A stretch of 64,000 nucleotides of DNA, taken from the NCBI RefSeq assembly GCF_039534165.1, contig NZ_BAAAUX010000001.1, positions 1-64,000 of the forward strand, read 5' to 3'. Shown here one piece after another: positions 1-9,730 of this stretch. Positions within the stretch are counted from its first letter, which is position 1. Each line of letters opens with the position of its first letter. The notes beneath the pieces were generated by a model. The model ran no database searches, was not told the origin of the DNA, and worked only from the letters and a program-made list of their open reading frames with translations. Position numbers and translations under genes: made by a program. The stretch is from Saccharopolyspora_D taberi. Lineage in GTDB: Bacteria; Actinomycetota; Actinomycetes; Mycobacteriales; Pseudonocardiaceae.

Positions 1-926
1 CTCCTCCGCCCGCCGCGCCGGCCCCGGCCGCCGAGCCGGGCGCGAAGCCGAAGGCGTCGCCGCTGGCCAAGGCCGTCGCCAAGGACCTGGGCGTGGACAT
101 CGCGCAGGTCCAGGGCACCGGCCCGGGTGGCCGGATCATCCGCGCCGACATCGAGGCCGCCGCCTCCGCGGCCCCGGCTCCCGCTGCCGCCGCCGCACCG
201 GCCCCGGCCGCGCAGGCTCCCGCGGTGTCCACCGAGGACGTCGAGGAGATCCCGCTCAGCAACATCCGCAAGGTCACCGCGAAGCGGCTCACCGAGAGCA
301 AGCAGAACGCCCCGCACTTCTACCTGACCAGCGCGGTCGACGTGACCGACCTGGTGGCGTTCCGGGCCGACCTCAACGAGCGGCTGCAGGCCGCGGGCGG
401 TCCGAAGGTCAGCATCAACGACCTGATCGTCAAGGCGGTGGCGACCGCGCTGAAGGCGAACCCGACGCTGAACGTCTCCTTCGGCGGCGACAGGATCCTC
501 CAGCACAAGCGGATCAACCTGGGCGTCGCGGTCGCGATCGACTCGGGCCTGGTGGTCCCGGTGCTCCCGGACGCCGACCGCAAGAGCGTCTCCGAGCTGG
601 CCGCCGAGGGCCGGGAGAAGGCGGGCCGCGCCCGCGAGGGCAAGCTCAAGCCGAACGAGATGACCGGCGGCACGTTCACCATCTCGAACCTGGGCATGTT
701 CGGCATCGAGCACTTCTCCGCGGTGATCAACCCGCCGGAGGCGGGCATCCTCGCGGTCGGTGCGACCAAGGACGAGGTGCAGGTCCGCGACGGCGAGTTC
801 GTGGCGCGCAAGATCATGCGCATCACGCTCTCGGCCGACCACCGCGCCGTGGACGGCGCGGTCGGCGCGGTGTTCATGCAGCAGCTCACGTCGCTGCTGG
901 AGGACCCGATCCGCATCATCGCCTGA
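1..926 (+). CDS. Dihydrolipoamide acyltransferase (E2), 3' part
   Basis: Acyltransferase core of a 2-oxo acid dehydrogenase complex; it moves the acyl group from lipoyl-lysine to CoA in the cytoplasm. The gene is cut by the window start; the frame is open from base 3 and gives 307 residues. Visible in order: a peripheral subunit-binding domain (about residues 18-50, with the motif GTGPGGRI), an Ala/Pro linker, then the catalytic domain ending with the active-site motif DHRAVDG (His280, Asp284). The lipoyl domain must lie upstream. A strong hairpin terminator follows at once, so this is the last gene of its operon. Pyruvate versus branched-chain specificity cannot be read from this part. Confidence 0.95.
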   Translation, partial: PPPAAPAPAAEPGAKPKASPLAKAVAKDLGVDIAQVQGTGPGGRIIRADIEAAASAAPAPAAAAAPAPAAQAPAVSTEDVEEIPLSNIRKVTAKRLTESKQNAPHFYLTSAVDVTDLVAFRADLNERLQAAGGPKVSINDLIVKAVATALKANPTLNVSFGGDRILQHKRINLGVAVAIDSGLVVPVLPDADRKSVSELAAEGREKAGRAREGKLKPNEMTGGTFTISNLGMFGIEHFSAVINPPEAGILAVGATKDEVQVRDGEFVARKIMRITLSADHRAVDGAVGAVFMQQLTSLLEDPIRIIA

Positions 927-940
927 CACCCCGCAGGCAG

Positions 941-982
941 GCCCCTTCCGCGATGGACTCCCGCTCTCGCGGAAGGGGCTTT
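941..982 (+). terminator. Intrinsic terminator after E2 gene
   Basis: Perfect 13-bp stem (941-953 with 967-979) and a 13-nt loop, followed by a short T run. It ends the E2 transcript and separates it from the phosphotransferase gene. Confidence 0.9.
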
Positions 983-1006
983 CCCATGCCCGGATACGGT
1001 GTCGGT

Positions 1007-1828
1007 GTGACCGACCGCAGGGCCGCCGCCGCCCGATTCCTGCCCGACGACCCCGCCACCCTGGAAGTCCGGAGTGGACAGTTCCACGACGTGGTGATCG
1101 GCGCGGAGCACGTGGTCTGCTTCGCCCGGACCCCGGCCGCCGCGGAGCGGCTGCCGCGGCGGGCGGCCAGGCTGCGCGCCGTTTCGGCCCTGCGCCTGGG
1201 GTTCGCCACGCCGGAGGTGCTGGCGTCCGGCGGCTCGCACCTGGTCCTGAGCCGGGTTCCGGGGCGCCCGCTGGACGCCCCGGCCGGCCCGGTCGTCGCG
1301 GCCCAGTACGCCGAGCTGCTGTCGGCGCTCGCCGCTGCGGACGGCGCCGGCCTCCCGAGTGCTCCGCCGGACGAGTGGCCGACGTTCGCCGACGACGTGC
1401 GGGCGGAGCTGTTCCCGCTGATGTCAGGTCCGGGGCGCGAGCGCGCGGAGGCGGAACTCGCTGCTGTGCAAGCACTTCCGCCGACGACCAACGCGGTCGT
1501 GCACGGCGACCTCGGCAGCGAGAACGTGCTGTGGGAAACCGTCGACGGGGTGCCGAGGCTCAGCGGCGTGATTGACTGGGACGAGGTCGCGGTGGGCGAC
1601 CAGGCCGTGGACCTCGCCGCCATCGCCGCGGGCCACGGCCGCGCCCTGTTCGACCGGCTGCTGGAGTCCATGGGCCGACCCGCAGGACTGGACGCCCGCA
1701 TCGAGGCGATCCGCGGAACCTTCGCCCTCCAGCAGGCGCTTTCCGCCGTGCGCGACGGTGATCAGGCCGAACTCGACGACGGCCTGGTCGGCTACCGCGG
1801 CGAGGCGAACCACCACCGCGCCTTGTAG
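1007..1828 (+). CDS. Aminoglycoside phosphotransferase-family kinase
   Basis: Small-molecule kinase of the APH/choline-kinase fold, 273 residues; substrate unknown. The catalytic loop HGDLGSEN carries His166, Asp168 and Asn173, and the metal-binding IDWD motif starts at about residue 189. Upstream ATGs at 953 and 986 lie in or right after the preceding terminator and have no ribosome-binding site. GTG 1007 lies 6 nt after a TACGGT -10-like hexamer (995-1000), so a leaderless transcript starting at this GTG is my preferred reading. The 3' end overlaps the convergent gene at 1792-2736 by 37 nt, so transcriptional interference between the two is possible. Resistance is not implied; most members of this family in actinomycetes are uncharacterised. 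Confidence 0.8.
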   Translation: MTDRRAAAARFLPDDPATLEVRSGQFHDVVIGAEHVVCFARTPAAAERLPRRAARLRAVSALRLGFATPEVLASGGSHLVLSRVPGRPLDAPAGPVVAAQYAELLSALAAADGAGLPSAPPDEWPTFADDVRAELFPLMSGPGRERAEAELAAVQALPPTTNAVVHGDLGSENVLWETVDGVPRLSGVIDWDEVAVGDQAVDLAAIAAGHGRALFDRLLESMGRPAGLDARIEAIRGTFALQQALSAVRDGDQAELDDGLVGYRGEANHHRAL

Positions 1829-2736
1829 ATCGCCGCCCCCTCCAGCGTCAGTGCGCCCTCGGGCTGGTCCAGCTGCACCGTGTCCGTGCACCAGGTGCAC
1901 GGGTGCCCGGCCTGCGGCGATGTCGTCAGCACCCGGCCGGTCGCGGGCGCGGTGCCGACGGTCTTGACGCCCTCGCGGCTGATCCGCTCTGCGCCGGGGA
2001 AGTCGGAGATGAACTCGTCGCGCGACTTCGAGTACTGGTAGACCTGCGTTCCGGTGCTCAGCCACAGCCGGTCCGGGTCGCCGACCACCGGGGTCAGGTC
2101 GTGCCCGTGCGGCGTCGGCAGAGCGACCTCGTGGGCCTCGGTGATGACCGGATCCGCCGGTGTGCCACCGATTTTCAGCGCGACCAGATGGTCGTCGCCG
2201 ATCGCCCACAGCACGCCGCGCTGCGCGTCCCACACCACACCGTGGCCGCCGGGCATCGGGTACTCCGCGTACTTCGTGCTGCGCGGTCCCTGCGACGCGG
2301 TGTAGACGCGGATCCAGCCGCCGGTGCTCGCCGCGACCGCGACGTTACCGTCCGGCAGCAGCTCGATGCTGTGCGGGTTGTTGCGCGCGTCGACGTCGGC
2401 GGCCCAGTACGAGCCGTTGCCCTGCGGGAACGGGATGACGGCGGCCAGGCCCTTGGAGTCGGTGGTGAGCAGGAAGCGCTTCCCGCCGCGCTCGGCCAGC
2501 TTCGCCTCGTCGGGGTTGCCCCAGTTGCCGGTGAACTCGCCCATCCCGTTGCGCGGCAGCGGTTTCCAGGACCAGGCGAACTTCTGCTCGGCCCAGTCCG
2601 CCGGATCGGCCTCCAGCACCACGATCCGGTCGCTCGCCTGCTCGGTGAGCACGATCTGGCCGTCGGCCGCGGGCGCCGCCGCGGCGACGCCCGGAGTGCT
2701 GAGCAGTGCGGTGAGTGCCAGTGCCGTCCAGCGCAT
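1792..2736 (-). CDS. Secreted DUF6528-like beta-propeller protein
   Basis: A 314-residue exported protein. It starts with a typical signal peptide (MRWTALALTALLSTPG, cleavage near the AAAAPAAD region), followed by repeated blades with WxxGD and GxxxxxYxxS-type segments that read like a propeller. It resembles the DUF6528 family, which has no known reaction. ATG 2736 is preceded by a purine-rich GAAGGGGG site; the longer open frame upstream is only the antisense of its neighbour. The gene after it (2808-3617) is also exported and runs in the same direction, so the two may be co-transcribed. The stop lies inside the 3' end of the convergent kinase gene. Confidence 0.8.
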   Translation of the reverse strand: MRWTALALTALLSTPGVAAAAPAADGQIVLTEQASDRIVVLEADPADWAEQKFAWSWKPLPRNGMGEFTGNWGNPDEAKLAERGGKRFLLTTDSKGLAAVIPFPQGNGSYWAADVDARNNPHSIELLPDGNVAVAASTGGWIRVYTASQGPRSTKYAEYPMPGGHGVVWDAQRGVLWAIGDDHLVALKIGGTPADPVITEAHEVALPTPHGHDLTPVVGDPDRLWLSTGTQVYQYSKSRDEFISDFPGAERISREGVKTVGTAPATGRVLTTSPQAGHPCTWCTDTVQLDQPEGALTLEGAAIYKARWWFASPR

Positions 2737-2807
2737 CGCGCCCCCTTCGATCGAGTAGCCCTGATCAAAGCGGGAGACGGCGACGAGCGGAAGAACTGGG
2801 AATGACC

Positions 2808-3617
2808 TCAGCGCGAATCCGCCCGGTAGGCATCGACCAGTTCCGGCGCGTAGGCGAGCAGCAGTTGCGTCATGCTCACCGGCAACCGCACCAGGTCCGG
2901 GCGCGAGAGGTCGTAGGCGACGTTGGCGCCCCGGTAAGCGGGGACGGGATTGGTGGCGTCGGTGAGCCACTGCACGAAGTCGACCGGCACCAGCAGCCCG
3001 GCGAGCCGGTCGTTGAGCACGATCAGCGCGGGCTGCGGATTGCGCATGATCCACCGGTACAGTTCGGTGAACTGGTAGATGTTCCATTCGAGGTGGGTCG
3101 GGTGGACGCCCTTCGCCTCGGCGAGGCGGATTCCGTGTTCGGCCGACGCCTGGTCGGCGATGCTCCAGGCGGGATCGTGCGCCCACCGCTCGTCCAGCTC
3201 GCCCCGCCGCATCCGTCGCAGGTAGTCGGCCCAGTGCTTGGCCGTCGGGTTGCCGAAGTCGTCATCGGAGACCTCCAGCGCCATCGCGAAGCCCCGCTCG
3301 ACCGCTTCGAGCAGCACGGCATCGACGTGGGACACCCATGACTCCGGTGTGCCGAGGTCGTTGTCGATGAAGAAGCGGAGCACGCCCTGGATGCTGTTCA
3401 GGTGGCGGAATTCCGGCAGGTACTCGGCGGCCACCCGGTCCTGCAACGCCCGGACGAAGACGAGCCGTTCGGGAATCGCCAGCTCCTCGATCTCCTCCGC
3501 CGAGCAGTCCAGAGTGGACGCGCAGTGCTCGCCGCCGGGTTGCCGGGCCAGCGCGGTGGGGAAGACCGGGACGGCGACGAGCAGCACCGCCAGCAGAACA
3601 GATGAGAACGGTCGCAC
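2808..3617 (-). CDS. Secreted protein of unknown function
   Basis: 269 residues. An N-terminal signal peptide (about 25 residues, VRPFSSVLLAVLLVAVPVFPTALA) is followed by a soluble, mostly helical domain with many Trp and Tyr and a Cys pair near residues 31 and 37 of the preprotein. I do not recognise the fold; a DUF5995-type relationship is a guess I could not support. GTG 3617 has a GAGG site 4-5 nt upstream and begins exactly at the signal peptide; the longer frame to 3707 would add 30 non-signal residues. It lies between two other exported proteins on the same strand. Confidence 0.7.
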   Translation of the reverse strand: MRPFSSVLLAVLLVAVPVFPTALARQPGGEHCASTLDCSAEEIEELAIPERLVFVRALQDRVAAEYLPEFRHLNSIQGVLRFFIDNDLGTPESWVSHVDAVLLEAVERGFAMALEVSDDDFGNPTAKHWADYLRRMRRGELDERWAHDPAWSIADQASAEHGIRLAEAKGVHPTHLEWNIYQFTELYRWIMRNPQPALIVLNDRLAGLLVPVDFVQWLTDATNPVPAYRGANVAYDLSRPDLVRLPVSMTQLLLAYAPELVDAYRADSR

Positions 3618-3725
3618 GGTTTCCTCCTCGGTCCGAATTCCGAGTGGAGGCAAGCAGGAAACCGCGCCCCGTCCGCTGATCGACATCCGGCCCGATGCCG
3701 GTTTCACCGGTTCGGGCCGCCAGGG

Positions 3726-4727
3726 TCAGCCCAGCGCGTCGGCGATCTTGGGCGCGAGCCCGTCCAGCGCGAACGGGATGCTCGACACCGTGGCCGAGCC
3801 GAGCGCCATCGTCAGGTCGTAGTCGTCCAGCACGACCAGCGCACCCCGCTTGGCCGCGGGCAGGTTGTTGAGCAGCGGGTCGGCGCGCACCGCCGCGACG
3901 TCGGTCGGCTTGGCGGTGGTCACCACCACGACGTCGGCGTCGAGCAGCGAGACCTGCTCCTTGCTGACCTTGACGTTGAACTTGCCGCCGCTGTTCATCG
4001 ACTGGATCGCGGGGGAGAGCTTCAGCCCCAGCTGCTCCAGCAGGTGGGTGCGGGCGTCATCCTTGGTGTAGGCGGCGTAGGTGCCCGCCGAGTCGGTGCG
4101 CACCGTGACGTGCGTGCGGCCTTCGAAGGCCGGGTTCGCCGCGCGGGTGCGGTCGATGTGCTCCTGGGTGCGCTTGATCAGGTCGGCGACCTCGGCCTGC
4201 TTGCCCAGCGCCTGGCCGACGGTCTCGGCCTGCACCCGCCAGTTGACGCCGTAGTCGATGGTCCCCGGCGGCTGCGCTACGACCGGGCCGAAGCTGGTGA
4301 GCCTGCTGTACTGGTCCTGGGTGAGCGCGCTCTGGAGGGCGATCACGACGTCCGGGGTGAGCCCGATGACGGACTCGATGTTGACCTCGCTGCCCAGCAG
4401 CTTCGGCCGCTGCCCGCCGAGCATCGGCTCCACCCACGGCCCGACACCGCTGTCCCACGGCCCCCACTGGGTCAGGCCCGCCGGGACGACGCCCAGCGGC
4501 AGCAGCACGTCGTGGTCGGTGATACCGAGCGAGACGACGCGCTTGGGCGCGGCCGGGATGGCCGTCCTGCCGTAGCGGTGCGGGATCTCGACCGGGAAGC
4601 CGGGACCGGACGCCTGGGCCGGGCCGGGCGCCGCGCCCGGTGCGCAGGCCGCCACTCCGGCGGCGAGCAGGCCGGTGGCGCCCGCCAGGAAGCCTCGCCG
4701 GGTCAGGTCGGTGCGATGTGCGCTCAT
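3726..4727 (-). CDS. Iron-siderophore ABC transporter substrate-binding lipoprotein
   Basis: Extracellular binding protein of the FecB/FepB/BtuF fold, 333 residues, that would hand a ferric siderophore to an ABC permease. The N terminus carries both a twin-arginine motif (TRRGFLAG, residues 9-16) and a lipobox ending in VAAC, Cys28 being the lipidated residue. Two alpha/beta lobes follow, with the usual helical linker. An IdeR/DtxR-type box sits 28 nt upstream of the start, so expression should rise when iron is short. No permease or ATPase gene is adjacent; the partner transporter must be encoded elsewhere. Confidence 0.88.
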   Translation of the reverse strand: MSAHRTDLTRRGFLAGATGLLAAGVAACAPGAAPGPAQASGPGFPVEIPHRYGRTAIPAAPKRVVSLGITDHDVLLPLGVVPAGLTQWGPWDSGVGPWVEPMLGGQRPKLLGSEVNIESVIGLTPDVVIALQSALTQDQYSRLTSFGPVVAQPPGTIDYGVNWRVQAETVGQALGKQAEVADLIKRTQEHIDRTRAANPAFEGRTHVTVRTDSAGTYAAYTKDDARTHLLEQLGLKLSPAIQSMNSGGKFNVKVSKEQVSLLDADVVVVTTAKPTDVAAVRADPLLNNLPAAKRGALVVLDDYDLTMALGSATVSSIPFALDGLAPKIADALG

Positions 4728-4754
4728 GGGGCTCCTCTGCTGATCTCGACCAAC

Positions 4755-4773
4755 GAAAGGAAGGCTAACCTAA
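4755..4773 (-). promoter_or_regulatory. IdeR/DtxR iron box
   Basis: A 19-bp site whose right half matches the known IdeR consensus half AGGCTAACCTAA perfectly; the left half is weaker (GAAAGGA). It sits directly upstream of the siderophore-binding lipoprotein gene, the classic place for iron repression in actinobacteria. Confidence 0.75.
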
Positions 4774-4866
4774 CTGACTGGGCCGCTGCTCGGGGTGTTC
4801 CGTGAAACGATTTCTCGCTCGGACGGGTATCGTTGAACCGGGCAAAGCGCGAGGTCAGGAGTCACC

Positions 4867-5079
4867 ATGAGTGACGACGATGTGTTCGACCGCCGATGGG
4901 TCCTCAACGAGGACGAGCTGCTGCGGATGCTCTGGCGCTGCCACGCGGGAGAGAACCCGGACGTGGTCCTCGTCGAGCTGCACGCCAACCGCGCGGCGGC
5001 CCACCGGCGCCGCACGCGGCGCCCCGACCGGCGGATCGCCCGGCACGTCCAGCGCGGCCGGACCGAGCGTCCACTGTGA
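4867..5079 (+). CDS. Small hypothetical protein
   Basis: 70 residues: an acidic N-terminal half (MSDDDVFDRRWVLNEDELLRM) and an Arg-rich tail. ATG 4867 has an AGGAG site 5 nt upstream, which supports real translation. It diverges from the siderophore-binding gene and precedes the EI24 gene by 50 nt. No family recognised. Confidence 0.55.
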   Translation: MSDDDVFDRRWVLNEDELLRMLWRCHAGENPDVVLVELHANRAAAHRRRTRRPDRRIARHVQRGRTERPL

Positions 5080-5129
5080 CCTGATCGGTTCCGCGCACGG
5101 CGGCCGTCCCGGGCGGATACGGTTCGGGC

Positions 5130-5879
5130 ATGAACACCTTCGCCGCCGGGGTGCGGACGCTGGGCGCCGGGTTCGGCATGATCCTGCGCTCGCCGAGGTT
5201 GCTGCTGCTGGGCGCGCTGCCCGCGCTGATCAGCGCCGCGCTGCTGCTCGGCGCGCTCGGGACGCTGATCTACTTCAGCGGCGACCTGGTCGGCTGGCTG
5301 ACGCCGTTCGCCGAGGCGTGGGCCGAGCCGTGGCGCAGCGGGCTGCGGGTGGTGCTCGGGGTGGGGCTGGTCGGCGCCGCCGCGCTGCTGGGTTCGCTGT
5401 CGTTCATCGCGCTGACGCTGCTCATCGGCGGCCCGTTCTACGAGCACATCGCCGAGAAGACCGAGGAGCGGCTGGGGCTGGACACCTCCGGCGACGGCGC
5501 GGGGTTCGCGCGCCAGCTCGGCCGGGGGATCCGCGACTCGCTGAAGCTGGTGCTCATCGCCCTGGTCGGGGCGGTCGTGCTGTTCGCGCTCGGCTTCGTG
5601 CCGGTCGTCGGGCAGATCGCCGCGCCGGTGCTGGGTGCGCTGTTCGGCGCGTGGGTGGTGACGATGGAGATGGTGGGCCTGGTCTTCCAGCGCCGCGGCC
5701 TGAGCCTCACCGACCGCCGCCGCACACTGCGGCGCCACCGCGCCACGGTGTTCGGGTTCGGCCTGCCGACGTACTTCTTGTGCTTGGTTCCCGTGTTGCA
5801 GCTCGTGGTCATTCCTTCCGCCGTCGTCGGGGGGACCATGCTGGCTCACCGGTTTTTGGGGCCGGGTCGGGGGAGTTGA
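5130..5879 (+). CDS. EI24-domain (CysZ-like) membrane protein
   Basis: 249 residues with four to five hydrophobic segments (about 22-48, 72-100, 145-185, 215-240) and the family-typical GGPFYEHIAEKTEERLG loop. It belongs to the EI24 family, whose bacterial member CysZ is linked to sulfate uptake; actinobacterial members are untested. ATG 5130 has no ribosome-binding site, but a TACGGT hexamer lies 6 nt upstream, which suggests a leaderless message. Confidence 0.8.
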   Translation: MNTFAAGVRTLGAGFGMILRSPRLLLLGALPALISAALLLGALGTLIYFSGDLVGWLTPFAEAWAEPWRSGLRVVLGVGLVGAAALLGSLSFIALTLLIGGPFYEHIAEKTEERLGLDTSGDGAGFARQLGRGIRDSLKLVLIALVGAVVLFALGFVPVVGQIAAPVLGALFGAWVVTMEMVGLVFQRRGLSLTDRRRTLRRHRATVFGFGLPTYFLCLVPVLQLVVIPSAVVGGTMLAHRFLGPGRGS

Positions 5880-5984
5880 TTTCACGCTGCGGTTTCGGGG
5901 GTGGTTTCCGGGGCTCTCGCCGACCCCGGACCCCCGGCAGGTCTCCGGGATGAGATGGGTTGTCTGCTGCGGTTCGGTTGGGGT

Positions 5985-6124
5985 GGTTCTCATCCCGTCG
6001 ACCTCCACGGAGGGCTATCAGACCGCGTCAAGGGGGCGGTTTTGCTTGGGCGCTGCGGTTTGGCTTTATGTGCCCCCTTGACACGGTCTGATCGGGCTGG
6101 CGCCAGGTCGACGGGATGAGAACC
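5985..6124. repeat. Dispersed palindromic repeat, copy 1
   Basis: A 140-bp element with two nested inverted repeats: outer arms 5985-6004 and 6105-6124 (20 bp, perfect) and inner arms 6017-6037 and 6072-6092 (21 bp, one mismatch). A second short repeat, of the type CTCGCCGACCCCGGACC, precedes it near 5918-5950. Together these occupy most of the 5880-6255 gap; I see no gene there. It could fold as a long cruciform or bidirectional terminator. Copies 2 and 3 are at 12666-12805 and 60923-61061. Confidence 0.9.
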
Positions 6125-6255
6125 AAACCCCGCCCTCGTAGGTGGAGACTTCCCCGCCCTCGTGGGTGGAGACTTTGTCTCCGGCTGGTCCCCAGGGTGC
6201 TGAAACACGTTCTGCGCACTTCAAAAGACCTCGTGGGCGGGCTTAGGGTGCGGGG

Positions 6256-7572
<1,317 letters not shown>

Positions 7573-7803
7573 CGGCCCCGCGATCTCGGGACCGCCGATT
7601 CTCGGGGGACTGTCGGCTCTCTGGGGACCGCCAGCACCCGCGGGGCCGCCGGCTCTCGCGGGACCGCCGACTCCCGCGGGGCCGCCAGCTCTCGGGGGAC
7701 CGTTGGCTCTCGCGGGACCCCGCGGAACCGCTGGCTCTGTGCGAACCCGTGCGGAACCACCGACTCCGCGCGGAACCACCAACCCCCCCGCGGAGCCGCC
7801 GCG
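7573..7803. repeat. Degenerate ~21-bp tandem repeat
   Basis: The spacer between two convergent genes consists of about ten imperfect units of the type GGACCGCCGGCTCTCGCG, decaying toward the right. It reads without stops in several frames, which creates spurious open frames. No gene and no clear terminator is seen. Confidence 0.7.
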
Positions 7804-7804
7804 G

Positions 7805-9730
7805 TCACTGACCGCGAAGGAACGCCTCCAGGGTGTCCCGAGTGACGACCTGCACCGGAATGCTGGTCGCCGGTCCGGGCCCGAGGTCGCGGCTGCGCGC
7901 CGCGCGCACCGCCTGCTCGACCGCCGCCTTGCCCAGCAACTTGGGCTGCTGCGCGACATCCGCGCTCTCCGCGCCCGCGCGCACCGCGTCGAGCCCTTCC
8001 GGCGTGCCGTCGAAGCCGACCACCTTCACGTCGCTCCCGGCCCGCGCACCGAGGGCCTTGACCGCGCCCAGCGCCATCTCGTCGTTGGCCGCGAACACGC
8101 CCTTGATCTCCGGGTGCGACTGCACGATGTTCTGCATGACGTCCAGCGCCTTGGTCCGGTCGAAGTCCGCCGGCTGCGAGGCCACCACCTGGATCTGCGG
8201 GTGCAGGCGGATCTCGTCGGTGAAGCCCTGACCGCGCTCCCGCGCCGCCGAGGTCCCCGGCTTGCCCTCAAGCACCGCGACCGGACCCGACCCGACCAGC
8301 TCCGCGAGCTGCCGCGCCGCGAGCCTGCCGCCGGTCGCGTTGTCGGAGGCCACGGTCGTGACCACCCGGCCGTCGCTGGGCGCGCGGTCGACCCCGACGA
8401 ACGGGATCCCGGCGTCGTTGGCCGCCCGCACCGAAGGCACCACCGAGTCGGAGTCGACCGGGTTGACGATCATCGCGTCCACGTTCTGCGCGATGGCGTT
8501 CTGCACCGCGTTGGCCTGCTGCGAGGCGTCCTCGCCCGCGTCGGTGACCAGCAGCTCCACCCCGAGCCGGTCCGCCTCGGCCTGCGCTCCGGCCCGCACG
8601 TCCACGAAGAACGGATTGTTCAAAGTGGACACCGACAGCGCGATCCGCCACCGGGCGTCGGCGGCCGGGTCCTGCCGCTGGTAGACCGCCCAGCCCGCCG
8701 CGACGACCAGCAGCGCGGTCACCGCCGCGATCGCCCGCCGCATCGCCGGGGTGCGCAGCACGCGCCGCCCGGTCCGCCGCCGCTGGCGCAGCGTGTCGAA
8801 CAGCACCGCCACCGCGATCACCGCGCCGATCGCGACCTGCTGCCAGAACGCCGAGACGTCCAGCAGGTTCAGGCCGTTGCGCAGCACCGCGAGCACCAGC
8901 GCGCCGACGAAGGTGCCCAGCGCGGACCCGACGCCGCCCGCCAGGCTCGCGCCGCCGATCACCACGGCCGCGATCGCGTCCAGCTCGTAGCCGCTGCCCG
9001 CCTCCGGCTGCGCCGAGGCCAGCCGCGCCGCCAGCAGGATGCCCGCCACCGCGGCGAAAAGCCCGGAAAGCGCGTAGATCAGCAGCCGCTGGCGGCTGAC
9101 CTTGATGCCGGAAAGCCGTGCCGCCTCGGCGTTGCCGCCGATCGCGTACATCGCGCGCCCGGCGTAGGTGCGGCGCAGCACGAACGCGGTCAGCAGCCCG
9201 ATCACCAGCATCACCAGCACCGGGTACGGCAGGAACCCGAACAGCTCGCCGCTGCCGAACTCGCCCAGCGGGCCGCTCAGCGACACCGGCCGCCCGTCGG
9301 CGATCACCAGCGACAGGCCGCGCGCGACGCTGAGCATCGCCAGCGTCGCGATGAACGGCGGCACCCGCCCGGCGGTGATCAGCACGCCGCTGAGCAGACC
9401 GGCCGCCGCGCCCGCGGCCAGGCCGACCGGAATCCCCAGCCACAGCGGCAGTCCGGCACCCGCCACCGACCAGCCGGTGACGATCCCGGCCAGCCCCGCG
9501 ACGCTGCCGACCGAGAGGTCGATGCCGCCGCTGACGATCACGAACGTCATGCCGAACGCCAGCACCGCCACCACCGACGCCTGCACGCCGACGTTGAGCA
9601 GGTTGTTGACGGTCAGGAAGTCCGGCGACAGCACGGCGAGTAGCACCGCCAGCACCAGCAGCCCGGTCAGCGGACCGCCGGTGCGGCCCAGCGCGGTGCG
9701 CAGCCGCCGCGTGACCTCGTTGTCAGGCAT
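7805..9730 (-). CDS. Ribose-type ABC permease fused to its binding protein (RbsC-RbsB)
   Basis: A 641-residue fusion. Residues 1 to about 320 are a sugar permease of the RbsC/BPD_transp_2 type with about ten membrane helices and the motif GGIDLSVGS. A further hydrophobic segment (near residue 340, AIAAVTALLVVAAGW) leads to an RbsB-type periplasmic-binding domain with LNNPFFVDV and the ligand-site stretch VGVDRAP. The binding domain is thus tethered to the outer face of the membrane. ATG 9730 has a good AAGGAG site 6 nt upstream and overlaps the stop of the ATPase gene. Sugar unknown. With the ATPase this makes a complete two-gene importer. Confidence 0.92.
   Translation of the reverse strand: MPDNEVTRRLRTALGRTGGPLTGLLVLAVLLAVLSPDFLTVNNLLNVGVQASVVAVLAFGMTFVIVSGGIDLSVGSVAGLAGIVTGWSVAGAGLPLWLGIPVGLAAGAAAGLLSGVLITAGRVPPFIATLAMLSVARGLSLVIADGRPVSLSGPLGEFGSGELFGFLPYPVLVMLVIGLLTAFVLRRTYAGRAMYAIGGNAEAARLSGIKVSRQRLLIYALSGLFAAVAGILLAARLASAQPEAGSGYELDAIAAVVIGGASLAGGVGSALGTFVGALVLAVLRNGLNLLDVSAFWQQVAIGAVIAVAVLFDTLRQRRRTGRRVLRTPAMRRAIAAVTALLVVAAGWAVYQRQDPAADARWRIALSVSTLNNPFFVDVRAGAQAEADRLGVELLVTDAGEDASQQANAVQNAIAQNVDAMIVNPVDSDSVVPSVRAANDAGIPFVGVDRAPSDGRVVTTVASDNATGGRLAARQLAELVGSGPVAVLEGKPGTSAARERGQGFTDEIRLHPQIQVVASQPADFDRTKALDVMQNIVQSHPEIKGVFAANDEMALGAVKALGARAGSDVKVVGFDGTPEGLDAVRAGAESADVAQQPKLLGKAAVEQAVRAARSRDLGPGPATSIPVQVVTRDTLEAFLRGQ

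Noticed and set aside
5985..6124. Palindromic repeat as an insertion sequence
   Set aside because: No transposase frame, no target-site duplication seen; it is treated as a short dispersed repeat.
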